A DNA stretch of 43,309 bases from Bryobacterales bacterium (GTDB lineage Bacteria > Acidobacteriota > Terriglobia > Bryobacterales > Bryobacteraceae). The notes beneath the pieces are model-generated. The model ran no database searches. It was not told where the DNA came from and saw only the letters and a list, made by a program, of their open reading frames with translations. Position 1 is the stretch's first letter, and every line of letters begins with the position of its first letter. The stretch covers positions 1 through 43,309 of the forward strand of contig PLDF01000340.1 of the NCBI GenBank assembly GCA_003135055.1, written 5' to 3'. The position numbers and the translations under genes are program-made. Of the stretch, positions 8,752-17,475 are shown one piece after another.

Positions 8752-9371
8752 TAGAATGTAAACCCCAAAAGAAATTCCGCCTGGTTCTGAGTACTGTGCA
8801 GCAGCCCGGTCGGGTCTGAGAACTGCGCCGATCCCCAGCGCGTATAACGGAGTTCCGGCATGATATGTATCTTCACATGGATGTCGATGCCCCCGCCCAG
8901 AACGATTCCGGCCGTGGTGTTCTGGTTGACCACCGTCGGGCTCGCGGTCGCAATCGAATCCTTGACGCTCTGCGTCAGCCCGAAGAGCTTGTCCCAGGCG
9001 ATGCCGCCATCGACGTAAGGCCGCACAATCTTCATCGGGAAACGGTACTTCACCAGCACCGGAAACTCCCAATCGCCGCTGTTTACGCTACTGCTGGTAA
9101 TACTGTCGATCAACCCGCTTCCGGTGTAGCTCATGTGCCGGTAGAGCGCATCCACTTCGATGCCCAGCCCAAGTGGAAGGTGCAACTCAGCCGTCGGACC
9201 CACGATATAGCGGTCGGTGGTGGTGTTAAAGGTGAAATTCGAGCTCCCGACGGTATTGAAAAAGTCCGTCAGCGGAACCCCAAGTCTCACGCCGAAGGAA
9301 AACGGCTGGCAGAAGGCCGTGCTCGCACCCAGGAAAAACAGCAACAAAGATCCGATGATGACAGGTTTCAT
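8751..9371 (-). CDS. Outer-membrane beta-barrel protein (OmpA/OMP_b-brl-like)
   Basis: 206 residues. The signal peptide MKPVIIGSLLLFFLGASTAFCQ has a likely cleavage after FC or CQ. The mature part consists of alternating hydrophobic/polar strands: FSFGVRLGVPLTDFF, YIVGPTAELHLPLGLGIEVDALYRHM, WEFPVLVKYRFP, TAGIVLGGGIDIHVKIHIMPELRYTRW. It ends in a terminal aromatic strand AEFLLGFTF, as expected for barrel insertion by BamA. This fits an eight-strand porin-like outer-membrane barrel of unknown ligand. The start at 9371 was chosen because it gives the signal peptide; the frame is open further upstream without coding character. The stop overlaps the start of the small Cys protein. Confidence 0.8.
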   Translation of the reverse strand: MKPVIIGSLLLFFLGASTAFCQPFSFGVRLGVPLTDFFNTVGSSNFTFNTTTDRYIVGPTAELHLPLGLGIEVDALYRHMSYTGSGLIDSITSSSVNSGDWEFPVLVKYRFPMKIVRPYVDGGIAWDKLFGLTQSVKDSIATASPTVVNQNTTAGIVLGGGIDIHVKIHIMPELRYTRWGSAQFSDPTGLLHSTQNQAEFLLGFTF

Positions 9372-9460
9372 AATTGTGCTTACGGGCGAACTCGCGGTAC
9401 GGTTACCATTGTACGGAACCCGCGTCCCACGGAACCCGCGTCCCAGATCTCCAGCAGCGG

Positions 9461-9715
9461 TCAGATGGGATCTTCCGCTACATTGCTCAAGACATCCTCG
9501 GCTCGACCTGCATCGCCGGCTCGGACAACCAACCGGATCCCGTTCGACATTGCGAGCGATGGCCGCTGTCCGCCGCAATCGTCGGAGCCGAGCGTGCAAT
9601 CAATGCCGAACGCGTCCAGCGCCGATTTGGCGATCATGGCCTCGGACTCGCTGGCGAAGGTGCGAATCGTGACGAGATCGGGCGTCGCCTCATCGGAAAC
9701 AGCCGGCATTTTCAT
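9461..9715 (-). CDS. DUF2007-type small protein (putative signal-transducing)
   Basis: 84 residues from ATG 9715. The core reads LVTIRTFASESEAMIAKSALDAFGIDC, followed by GIRLVVRAGDAGRAEDVL near the C-terminus. This is the DUF2007 pattern: a small ferredoxin-like fold with a beta strand, then a helix containing EAxxAKxxLxxxGI, then LxV...AxxAxxxL. GGGGAG lies about 12 nt upstream; a second ATG two codons later is possible. No enzymatic role is known. It sits between lptB and the beta-barrel gene on the same strand. Confidence 0.75.
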   Translation of the reverse strand: MKMPAVSDEATPDLVTIRTFASESEAMIAKSALDAFGIDCTLGSDDCGGQRPSLAMSNGIRLVVRAGDAGRAEDVLSNVAEDPI

Positions 9716-9856
9716 GCCACAATCGTACTCCCCTTGACCGCCGGATGGAAGCTTGTGGGGCAGACCCCCCGCAGACCCCGGGCGGACCTCCAGGTCCGGC
9801 TTGCCGGCAGCCGTTATGAGATTGATCGCCAGCCCCGCGTGGCCACGTCCCACCTA

Positions 9857-10585
9857 TCACACCCGCAGCGTAAACGATTCTCCCAGGTAAACCCGCTTCA
9901 CTTCCGGGTCGCGTTCCAGCGCCTCCGGCGTGCCTCCGCGGAAGATGCGGCCTTCGTTGATGATATAAGCCGTGTCCGTCACCACCAGGGTCTCGCGCAC
10001 GTTGTGGTCGGTGATCAGGATGCCAATGCCGCTGCGCTTCAAATCGAAAATGATGCGTTGCAGCTCGAGCACCTGAATCGGATCGATGCCCGAGAACGGC
10101 TCGTCCAGCAGCAGAAAGCTCGGGTCGATCACCAGCGAGCGCGCAATCTCCACGCGCCGCCGCTCGCCGCCCGACAGCATGTATCCGCGGCTGCGGCGCA
10201 CTTTATCCAGGCCAAGCTGGTCGATCAGCCGCTCCATTTTTTCGCGGCGGTCGCGATTGCGCAACGGCAATGTTTCCAGAATCGCCAGCAGATTGTCTTC
10301 CACCGTGAGCTTGCGAAAAACCGACGCCTCCTGCGGAAGATAGCTGATGCCCCGCGCCGCGCGCTTATACATCGGCAGGTGCGTGATGTCTTCGTCGTCT
10401 ACCAGCACGGTGCCGGAATCGGGGCTGATCAGGCCCACAATCATGTAGAACGAAGTCGTCTTCCCGGCCCCGTTCGGCCCCAGCAGTCCTACCACTTCGC
10501 CCTGCTTCACGGCGATGGACACATCGTGCACCACGCGCCGGCCCCGATACGATTTGGAAATTTCCCGGGTCTTGAGTTCGCTCAT
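9857..10585 (-). CDS. lptB: LPS export ABC transporter ATP-binding protein LptB
   Basis: 242 residues, the usual LptB length. Visible are Walker [10 protein letters not shown] (36-44), the Q-loop [18 protein letters not shown], signature [15 protein letters not shown] (137-151), Walker [15 protein letters not shown] (158-171) and an H-loop [10 protein letters not shown]. The Q-loop wording and DHNVRETL are typical of LptB rather than of amino-acid transporters. It powers LptFG to move lipopolysaccharide from the inner membrane onto the LptC/LptA bridge. It follows the LptC/LptA-like gene by 6 nt on the same strand, so the two form one operon. No LptF/G gene is present in the window. Confidence 0.95.
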   Translation of the reverse strand: MSELKTREISKSYRGRRVVHDVSIAVKQGEVVGLLGPNGAGKTTSFYMIVGLISPDSGTVLVDDEDITHLPMYKRAARGISYLPQEASVFRKLTVEDNLLAILETLPLRNRDRREKMERLIDQLGLDKVRRSRGYMLSGGERRRVEIARSLVIDPSFLLLDEPFSGIDPIQVLELQRIIFDLKRSGIGILITDHNVRETLVVTDTAYIINEGRIFRGGTPEALERDPEVKRVYLGESFTLRV

Positions 10586-10591
10586 GCGAGG

Positions 10592-12895
10592 CTATTTCTT
10601 GTGGTGGCGGATGATGTGGCTTTGCACCGGATCGCCCGCGGCTCCGTTTCCCTGAAGGCTGCCATCGGTCGCCGTGTAGATCAATTCGCGCCCCACCATG
10701 TCGCCGCCTACGCTATCCACCCATTTGGGATGGCCGCCGTTCAGAATCACCTTTTGATCGTCCACGTAGTATTCCCCGTGCTCGGCCGTGCCGGTACGCG
10801 TCTTGTCCGGCAAGACTTGAACGATTTGCACCGCGCCGTCGGCGAACGCCTTCTCCAGTCGCGAATCGGCCCCCGATTCGGCTAGATATGCGCGCAAATC
10901 GCGGCTCTTCACATTCATGTTGGGGCGCGTCATCTGCACGCCGCCGGAGTAGATCGCCAAGCGATTCTGATCGGTGTAGACCAGGTGCGGCGCCCGCACC
11001 ACCGTCTTTACCGGCGCGGCGGTTTTCTTCTGCGCGTCTTCTTTCGGCTGCTCCCAGAAAGTGGAGAGTACGTTTCCATCGGCCACCAGGCCGCGCTTTT
11101 CCGGGTGGTCCTGGTCGCGATCGAGGTCGATCTTGTCGGCTTGAATCTTGTCCGCCCCCTGCCACATCTGCGCGCTGCCCTGATAGTGAATGGTGTGGTT
11201 CTTATTGGTGGATTCCATATGCCGCGCCTGCGCATGCAGCGGTTCGTCGTTATTCAGCATCTGCGAGTTCCGCTTGGGATCTTTCTCGGGCATGCGGCTT
11301 GAGCTGACGTTGCCGTCGGCTATGAAATCTCCCGTGCTCTGGTTCATGCGGATGCGGTCGGCGGTGGTGGTACCCGATGCGTCCCACAGCCGCGCGCCGG
11401 TTTCCAGCACGATCACGTTTTGTTTTTGGTCGAGCGTGGCCTCTTCCGCGCGCGCATGCCGCTCGCCCTCGTCGTAAATGAAGCCGCCCTTTTGCTCCAT
11501 GGACGATATATTGCTGGTCCCCGGCTCGAAACGCGCCGAGATCTCGCGGCTCGAAGTGACCGACACGGCGCGCTCTTTCTTACGCTCATCCGCGTTCGGG
11601 TCGGTCTGCGTCTTCACATCGACGGCGCGAAACGTATCGATGCGGTTCTGCGCGCCGTATGCGATCACCATGTCCTTTCCCGAAAGAATCCGATGATGCT
11701 GCATGGGCGTATTGGGCAGGAATTCCAGCGTGCCGGGATTGCGCGCAATCACGGTTTGCAGGTCCTTCCCGCCCGGCCGCATCTTCATCTCGATGGTGTC
11801 GCTTTTCAAAATATGCGTCTCGGTCAACTCGCGCCCCGGCATCGGCAGCGGCTTGGCGGCGGCAACCGCGTCGCCGCTGGCAACTACGCTATCGAGCAGG
11901 CTTTCTTTATGCTCGCCGTCGACCTGAACGTTGAAAACCATCTCGACGTGCCTGCCCGTAACCGTGGTTTCAGACGATTCCGACGTCTCCACCACCCGCG
12001 CATTGCCGTCTCCCGTCATCTTCTGCACTTCGCCTTTGTCGTCGAAATCCATCAGCAGGTCGTCGGCCGCATATTGAAGATTGCGGTTCGTATGCGTGTC
12101 CGGATTCGCATACAAATCCGTGCCATGCGCTTTGGTGGCGTGGACCTGTTGAATGTATTCCCTGTCCCGCAGCTTGATCACCGGGTTCTCGCCTTCCACC
12201 ACCGTGTTCTCGCGCGTCAACTTGCCCCACGGGCTCAGCAGCACCTCGCCGCCCACTTCGTGATAGATCAGGTTGCCGGCCTCGATGGTCATAGGTTTAA
12301 CGCCCGGAGGATGGCGATGCACCAGCACATCTTTCTTAAGCTGCAACTCGTGCGTGTCCGGATCGTAATAAGCCCCGGTAGCCGTGCCATCGCCGTTCTC
12401 GAAGGTGAACGTGGCTGCCTGATCGGTTTCCGCGCGGCCGGTATCGGTGTTGAGCGTAACGCCGGATGTCTTGATGGAAACCAGGTCGTGCTGAGGCTCA
12501 CCATTGATGGGCACATTCAGCGTGATTTGCACCTCGCCTTGCGACGAGAAGCGGTGATCGTTGTCGAAGAACGACGCTTCGGCGGTCTTGATCAGGTTGT
12601 AGGCGTTGCATTGCCGGTTAAAGAGCTTGAGCGTGACATCGCGCATATCCACCCGCGAAGAGTCTTTCAATTGGCGGTGGCTGCCGGCTTCAATGAAGTA
12701 CTTCTCGCAGGCCCGGTCGGCGGGCTTCTGACTCCACGTGGACCCATCGCCGACGAAGTTGAGGTCCTCCGGGAGCTTTTTCGGCTTCAAAGGAGCGGCG
12801 GCCTTGATTGCCTGTTTTTGGGCCTGGTAGGTGGAAACGAGGCCTCCGATGATCGCGACAATTGCCACCAGCAGGAGCCAACGCGTACCTCGCAT
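10592..12895 (-). CDS. LptC-LptA fusion-like LPS transport protein (long form)
   Basis: 767 residues, much longer than LptC or LptA (each under 200 in Proteobacteria). One N-terminal membrane anchor (WLLLVAIVAIIGGLVSTYQ) is followed by an LptC-like segment with RDVTLKLFN and FSSQGEVQITLN, in which secondary-structure-rich OstA repeats recur. Examples are EAGNLIYHEVGGEVLLSP, RADEIRMNQSTGDFIADGNV-like repeats and the C-terminal HGEYYVDDQKVILNGGHP. This suggests a chain of beta-jellyroll repeats that could span the periplasm alone. ATG 12895 follows GGAG at 8 nt; a frame 12 codons longer exists. The lptB gene lies 6 nt downstream, which supports a role in LPS export. The exact split into LptC and LptA parts is inference. 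Confidence 0.85.
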   Translation of the reverse strand: MRGTRWLLLVAIVAIIGGLVSTYQAQKQAIKAAAPLKPKKLPEDLNFVGDGSTWSQKPADRACEKYFIEAGSHRQLKDSSRVDMRDVTLKLFNRQCNAYNLIKTAEASFFDNDHRFSSQGEVQITLNVPINGEPQHDLVSIKTSGVTLNTDTGRAETDQAATFTFENGDGTATGAYYDPDTHELQLKKDVLVHRHPPGVKPMTIEAGNLIYHEVGGEVLLSPWGKLTRENTVVEGENPVIKLRDREYIQQVHATKAHGTDLYANPDTHTNRNLQYAADDLLMDFDDKGEVQKMTGDGNARVVETSESSETTVTGRHVEMVFNVQVDGEHKESLLDSVVASGDAVAAAKPLPMPGRELTETHILKSDTIEMKMRPGGKDLQTVIARNPGTLEFLPNTPMQHHRILSGKDMVIAYGAQNRIDTFRAVDVKTQTDPNADERKKERAVSVTSSREISARFEPGTSNISSMEQKGGFIYDEGERHARAEEATLDQKQNVIVLETGARLWDASGTTTADRIRMNQSTGDFIADGNVSSSRMPEKDPKRNSQMLNNDEPLHAQARHMESTNKNHTIHYQGSAQMWQGADKIQADKIDLDRDQDHPEKRGLVADGNVLSTFWEQPKEDAQKKTAAPVKTVVRAPHLVYTDQNRLAIYSGGVQMTRPNMNVKSRDLRAYLAESGADSRLEKAFADGAVQIVQVLPDKTRTGTAEHGEYYVDDQKVILNGGHPKWVDSVGGDMVGRELIYTATDGSLQGNGAAGDPVQSHIIRHHKK

Positions 12896-12982
12896 GGGGT
12901 TCACTCCAATATACCGCGATGGCGCCCGCACTCAAGATGGGCCGGAAATTCACAGCGTGCCGGGCAGAGAAAAACGCCGGAG

Positions 12983-13236
12983 CTATAGGCAACCTGGTTT
13001 CTGAAAATTTGCAGGGCCTGCTGCCCCGCTGGAAAATAGACCCCCACCTCCAGCACCAACACGCGATGCGGCAGGCGGCATGTTGAGCCGCGTTTCGACT
13101 TGAAGCAGTCTGTCCTCGATGGTAGCGAGCCGGCTGCGGATTGCCGCCTCGTTTCCTTCGAGCACCGTCACGCGCCGCTGGTTGCTCCGGACGAATCGTA
13201 GAAGGCCTTCAGAAGCCGCGTCCCGGCGTCCGCCAT
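12983..13236 (-). pseudogene. Frameshifted short coiled-coil ORF
   Basis: ATG 13236 (GGAG just upstream) opens MADAGTRLLKAFY and then runs into DSSGATSGA and a stop at 13168. In the neighbouring frame the sequence continues FVRSNQRRVTVLEGNEAA, then RSRLATIEDRLLQVETRLNMPP, down to a stop at 12983. A single frameshift near 13195-13200 joins the two into a roughly 84-residue heptad-rich protein with EDRLLQVETRL coiled-coil character. The pattern is familiar from other short ORFs of this lineage. Function is unknown. It could be a sequencing error, in which case the gene is intact. Confidence 0.5.
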
Positions 13237-13631
13237 CCGCTCCACGAGGTTGTTGCAGCAAGACGACGTTTTCGGAAGGATCGCCTTACACGCGCGACTT
13301 GTTGGGAGTTGTCGCGGCCTTGTTGCCTTTGCTGTGCGCCGCAAATCGACTGTAGGTGCGATATCACATCGCACAGTTTTTTTTGGGGGGGGGCAGAGAT
13401 GCCCTGAGCGTGCGCGCCGTGGGGCGGGCCCATGTGGCCTCGCCATCGGCCAGATCCATGCCGCCCCCATCCCACACGATCCAACCGCGCGCACTGGTGG
13501 GCCGCGGCGTAACTCACTAACCAGGCTGGTCGGCCGGTTGGCTTTCGGTTCGGCGCATTTTTCCGCGTTGGGCTGAGTAGGACCTCCGCCTTTCCGGTCA
13601 CAAGCGAGCATGACGATCCAATGAACCCCCA
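13237..13631. other. Non-coding stretch with homopolymer tract
   Basis: No supported gene. The notable feature is a run of eight T followed by nine G at 13377-13393. Such a tract is prone to slippage and to assembly error. Frames crossing the stretch have no recognisable protein similarity. Confidence 0.4.
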
Positions 13632-14630
13632 CTAACCCGGCCGCGTGCCCGATTGCAGCGCCGTAACCGCCGCCACGCTGTACACGTCTTCCACCGAGCA
13701 GCCGCGCGAGAGATCGTTCGCCGGCTTCGCCAGCCCTTGCAGAAACGGCCCGATGGCCGCCGCGCCGCCCAATCGCTCCACCAGCTTGCAAGCGATGTTC
13801 CCGGCCGCCAGATTCGGGAAGATCAGCGTGTTGGCGCGCCCCGCCACGCGCGAGCCCGGCGCCTTCGATCGCCCCACGGCTTCGGCAACCGCCGCGTCCG
13901 CCTGCAATTCGCCGTCGATGTTCAGCCCAGGCGCGCGCTCGCGCACAATGCGGAGAGCTTCCACGATCTTGTTCACCTGCTCGTGCTTGCCGCTGCCCTT
14001 GGTGGAAAAGCTCAGCAGCGCAACCGCCGGTTCGGCGTTCATGAGCACGCGCGCGCTCTCCGCGGTGGCGATGGCGATATCCGCCAGCTCCACCGCGGAT
14101 GGTTCAATCACTACTCCGCAATCGGCGAAAGCCATCAGTCCGTTGTGGCCCATCGAGCAGTCCTGCAGCGCCATCAGGAACACGCTCGAAACCAGCTTGG
14201 CGCGCGGGGCCGGCCCAATACAGTGCAGCGCCGCGCGAACCGTATCGGCGGTCGTGTTGACGGCGCCGCCCACGAATCCGTCGGCATCGCCCGCGCCCAC
14301 CATGAGAGCGGCGAAATACAGCGGCCACCGTGCGATCTCCCCCGCTTCCACTTGCGTGACGCCTTTCGCGCGCCGCCGCTCGTGGTAGAGGGCCGCATAC
14401 TTGGATAACTGCGGCGCGGCCGAAGGGTCGATGAAGGTCACTCCGCCGGGCGCCGCCGCAGGCCTGGGCCCGATCAGCACCGGCCGGAGCACGCCATCGC
14501 GCGCCAGCCGCGCGGCAGCCTCCACCACGCGCGCATCGCCGCCCTCGGGGAAGACGATGCTCTTGTTCAGCTTGCGTGCGCGCTCGACGACGCTTCGCAC
14601 GAAGACGGTGGCGGATTCGGGGGTGGCCAT
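13632..14630 (-). CDS. pta: Phosphate acetyltransferase (PTA/PTB family)
   Basis: 332 residues, the size of single-domain Pta. Recognisable blocks are KSIVFPEGGDARVVEAAARL at the N-terminus, GDADGFVGGAVNTTADTVRAAL in the middle (the family GxxxTTxxxxR-type block), SVFLM..., FADCGVVIEP, VALLSFSTKGSGKH and the C-terminal FPNLAAGNIACKLVERLGG. The enzyme interconverts acetyl-CoA plus phosphate with acetyl phosphate plus CoA in the cytoplasm. No ackA is adjacent. The start at 14630 was chosen because MATPESATVFVRSV aligns with the family start; the open frame extends 23 codons further. A phosphate butyryltransferase is the alternative but the wording fits Pta better. Confidence 0.9.
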   Translation of the reverse strand: MATPESATVFVRSVVERARKLNKSIVFPEGGDARVVEAAARLARDGVLRPVLIGPRPAAAPGGVTFIDPSAAPQLSKYAALYHERRRAKGVTQVEAGEIARWPLYFAALMVGAGDADGFVGGAVNTTADTVRAALHCIGPAPRAKLVSSVFLMALQDCSMGHNGLMAFADCGVVIEPSAVELADIAIATAESARVLMNAEPAVALLSFSTKGSGKHEQVNKIVEALRIVRERAPGLNIDGELQADAAVAEAVGRSKAPGSRVAGRANTLIFPNLAAGNIACKLVERLGGAAAIGPFLQGLAKPANDLSRGCSVEDVYSVAAVTALQSGTRPG

Positions 14631-14650
14631 AGGATTACGCGCCGAAAGGG

Positions 14651-15085
14651 TTACGGTAAATAGTCCAGGTCCAGCAGTTGCGCCATCGTGTAAGGGCATG
14701 ACTCGGGGATCGCCCTTACTTCGCGCCGCATTTCGATCGCCGCCAATCTCGCAGCCGCCGAATATGCTTCACCGACTTGAGCGGCGAACCCGGGTTTGAG
14801 GCTGGGGCTCTCTTGCAGAAGTACTGAGATCGCATCGCGCTGTTCTGCAATCGTCGTTTGCCAGCTTGTCGTGCGCTTCTCCGGCTGCAACTGCCACTTC
14901 AGCAGATGCTGGATGAGACGTGCCAACCGGCGCCGCAATGCACGCCGCTCACGCTTCGCCATATCGCCGATCTCCTCCGCTACATGCTCCAGATCGACCT
15001 CGGAGAAACGCCCCGCGCGCAGCAACTCGGCATTCCGCTCGGCCCATGCCGCAAAATCCAAATCATATAGGTCCGCGGTTCTCAT
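14651..15085 (-). CDS. DUF29 domain-containing protein
   Basis: 144 residues. The whole protein matches the DUF29 pattern: an N-terminal YDLDFAAWAERNAELLRAGRF, then DLEHVAEEIGDMAKRERRAL, then RLIQHLLKWQLQPEKRTTSW and a C-terminal IPESCPYTMAQLLDLDYLP. The family is common in Cyanobacteria and soil bacteria and has no established function. It is often seen near mobile or toxin-like loci, but nothing of that kind is next to it here. ATG 15085 begins 26 nt downstream (on the minus strand) of the 3' end of tRNA-Lys; the stop lies 20 nt from the pta start. Confidence 0.85.
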   Translation of the reverse strand: MRTADLYDLDFAAWAERNAELLRAGRFSEVDLEHVAEEIGDMAKRERRALRRRLARLIQHLLKWQLQPEKRTTSWQTTIAEQRDAISVLLQESPSLKPGFAAQVGEAYSAAARLAAIEMRREVRAIPESCPYTMAQLLDLDYLP

Positions 15086-15110
15086 ACTCTAGTCATTATC
15101 GAGGAAAATC

Positions 15111-15185
15111 TGGTGAGCACGGTGGGACTCGAACCCACAACCACCGCCTTAAAAGGGCGATGCTCTACCATTGAGCTACGTGCCC
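15111..15185 (-). tRNA. tRNA-Lys (anticodon TTT)
   Basis: A complete cloverleaf can be drawn: 7-bp acceptor stem GGGCACG/CGTGCTC with one G-T pair, D stem GCTC/GAGC, anticodon stem TCGCC/GGCGG with loop CTTTTAA (anticodon TTT, read as UUU), and T stem GTGGG/CCCAC with loop TTCGAGT. The discriminator base is A, and CCA is encoded in the genome at 15113-15111. Confidence 0.97.
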
Positions 15186-15262
15186 ACATGAATGTCGCGT
15201 GAACGTGGGGAAAGAACGGCTTCCCGTCCAGTGTATCAGACGGCTCCGCCACACCGAGGAGT

Positions 15263-17389
15263 TCATTGCCCGGTGCTTTTTACGCCACTCTCGGAAGGCG
15301 ATGCTACAACACGGCCAAGCGGCCCCGGAAGCCGTTTGTCCGCCACGTAGTCCTGGGCCGCCTGTTTCACCCGCGGGTCGTCCGCATTCCGGAAAATATC
15401 CCGCAGCTCCGGCTGGTAGTCGCGCGACATCGCGGTCAAGAGATTCCCGAGGCCCCAATTGTATGAATCTCCGACCGGTCTGGAACTCATCGCCAGGTCA
15501 TGCTCCATCAGTAAGTCTTCCATGAATTCTCTCCGCAGTCCCGGCTCTGTAAGAAGGACGTAGTAGGCCGCCTTAATGCCCGCGAGCCACGAGGAAGCGT
15601 CTTTACTCTGAATGGCTGCGGTCAGTGACCTCAAAGTGGCCCGTTCTGAAACCTTAACGGCGCTTGCCGCTACCCGGGCATAGTAATAGCCGGGTCTTGC
15701 CAGACCGGCGAGCGGCAGCGCCTCTAACGCGCGGACCGAGGCCCTTGTCTCCGGATAATCCCGTGCCACCGCCAGCAACCGATCAGGCCCCAATTGAAGA
15801 GCCGTGTCCGCTATTTTGGCGCTGCCAATGAGGGCCAGAGCGTCGCGTAACGACGGCTGCGGCGTTGCCGGCTGCCTAAGCGGGTCCATGCGGGCGTCGT
15901 TTGTCCCTTTCTCGGCCCTTTCAAACAACTGCCGTTGGGCATTGGCGCTAGTGGTCAGAGTCTTGATCGTCTGAGCATAGCCGGTCAGCGCGTCCAGGAC
16001 ATGCTGGGCCCACGTTGACGTCGATTTTTCGCCAAGCGCACGCACAAGCAGCAATAGCTGCTCATCTGTGACGTCTTTCAAGCTCCCGATGCCGAGCGGA
16101 TACGCTTGCGCAATTCTGCCGAGTTGTTCCAGCAGGTCGTTCCTCAGGTTCAGGTCCAAGGTGGAACCGAACATGCGAAGCATCGTGGCCGTCGCAGCGG
16201 GCCGGCTGCGAACCTCGCGAAGCGCCGGATCTTCCGAAAGCCGGATCCCCGAGTGCGCCAAAGAATAGCGCTGCTGGCGCAGAAGTTGGATCAATTGGGA
16301 CGACAAGGTGGCTGGGCCGGGAGCACATGCTTCCAGGCCGTTTCCCCCCACGGTCGCGATCAGGCCTTTTGAGACCTTGCGGACCCGGTTGTTCTTCAAA
16401 TCGGCGATGTAGAGGTTACCGGCGGCATCCGCGGCAATCCCCTCCGGCGACGCCAACTGCGCGCGAATCGCCGAGCCTCGGTCGCCGCTAAAACCCTGTG
16501 TCCCATCTCCCGCGACGGTTGTGATCACGCCGTTCGACACCTTGCGGATCCGGTTGTTCTCCAAATCGGCCATGTAAAAATTGCCGGCCGAGTCCACCGC
16601 TACGCCGGCCGGGTAGGTCAACTCGGCTGCGCCCGTAGAACCCGCGATCCAAGGCGCCCCTACCGTCGCGATCGCGCCGTTGGACAACTTAACTATCCGG
16701 GCGCCAGAGGCAGTTACGTAGGCGATGTAAACGTTGCCGGCGAGATCCGCCGCAATCCCAAGCGGGGATACCTTGGCGCTGGTGGCCGGGCCGTCACGGC
16801 CGCTGAACCCCACGCCTCCCGTTCCCGCGATAGTAGTGATCACGCCGCGCGACACCTTGCGCACCCGGTTGTTATCGCGGTCGGCAATATATAGATTGCC
16901 GCTGGAGTCCACGGCAACCGCGGACGGACGCGATAGTTGAGCGCTGCCGGCTGGACCGTTATCGCCGCTGAACCCAGCGGTTCCGTTTCCTGCGACAGTC
17001 GTGATCACACCCCTTGACACCTTGCGGACACGGTTGTTCCACGAATCGGCGATATAGAGGTTTTCGGCGGCATCCACCGCAACTCCGCGGGGGGCGTTAA
17101 GCCGGGCGCTAGTGGCTGGGCCGCCGTCGCCATCGAACCCCCCGGTTCCATTCCCGGCGATAAGCGTCAAGACGCCGGACGAACCTAGGCGGAAGATAGA
17201 GTTGTATCCGGAGGCGGCCAGGATTACATTACCGGTTGAGTCGGTCGCGATTCCCGAGACTGGACCGAGGCTTGCCGCGGTAGCCGGAATGCCCACGGGC
17301 AGGCCGCTGGCACAAGCCTCGACGCTGTTGGCCTGGCCGAACGATGAGGGACAGGCAGCCAGAGCAAGCAACGCAGCGTACAGGCGCAT
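15263..17389 (-). CDS. Secreted NHL-repeat protein with helical C-terminal region
   Basis: 708 residues. The signal peptide MRLYAALLALAACPSSFGQ is followed by at least six NHL repeats of the form GVAVDxxGNLYIADxxNNRVRKVS plus a GDGxxGFSGDxGPA turn (about residues 40-350), which should fold as a beta propeller. After the propeller comes an approximately 340-residue helical, Leu/Ala/Arg-rich region (for example LLEQLGRIAQAYPLGIGSL and MEDLLMEHDLAMSSRPVGDSY) that I do not recognise. The propeller is common in Solibacter-type secreted proteins and presumably binds a ligand or partner outside the cell. The gene is alone on its strand and divergent from the K+ channel gene across an 86-nt spacer. 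Confidence 0.85.
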   Translation of the reverse strand: MRLYAALLALAACPSSFGQANSVEACASGLPVGIPATAASLGPVSGIATDSTGNVILAASGYNSIFRLGSSGVLTLIAGNGTGGFDGDGGPATSARLNAPRGVAVDAAENLYIADSWNNRVRKVSRGVITTVAGNGTAGFSGDNGPAGSAQLSRPSAVAVDSSGNLYIADRDNNRVRKVSRGVITTIAGTGGVGFSGRDGPATSAKVSPLGIAADLAGNVYIAYVTASGARIVKLSNGAIATVGAPWIAGSTGAAELTYPAGVAVDSAGNFYMADLENNRIRKVSNGVITTVAGDGTQGFSGDRGSAIRAQLASPEGIAADAAGNLYIADLKNNRVRKVSKGLIATVGGNGLEACAPGPATLSSQLIQLLRQQRYSLAHSGIRLSEDPALREVRSRPAATATMLRMFGSTLDLNLRNDLLEQLGRIAQAYPLGIGSLKDVTDEQLLLLVRALGEKSTSTWAQHVLDALTGYAQTIKTLTTSANAQRQLFERAEKGTNDARMDPLRQPATPQPSLRDALALIGSAKIADTALQLGPDRLLAVARDYPETRASVRALEALPLAGLARPGYYYARVAASAVKVSERATLRSLTAAIQSKDASSWLAGIKAAYYVLLTEPGLRREFMEDLLMEHDLAMSSRPVGDSYNWGLGNLLTAMSRDYQPELRDIFRNADDPRVKQAAQDYVADKRLPGPLGRVVASPSESGVKSTGQ

Positions 17390-17419
17390 GGTAGATCGTC
17401 CTAAACTCGGACAATCAAT

Positions 17420-17425
17420 ATTATA
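17420..17425 (-). promoter_or_regulatory. Candidate -10 box for the NHL-repeat gene
   Basis: On the minus strand the hexamer reads TATAAT, a perfect sigma-70 -10 box, 31-36 nt upstream of the NHL gene start in the divergent spacer. No good -35 box is seen at 16-18 nt, so support is partial. Confidence 0.3.
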
Positions 17426-17475
17426 CCGGGATAAATACGTGCGTTTGCGGCCGGTCGGTGCTAGTCTGACTACCG

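Noticed and set aside
9753..9856. Hairpin-rich spacer between DUF2007 and lptB (GGACCTCCAGGTCC and CCGGCTTGCCGG)
   Set aside because: It begins GTGGGGCAG like family B but the hairpins do not match, and no second copy was seen. The resemblance is too weak for a repeat call.
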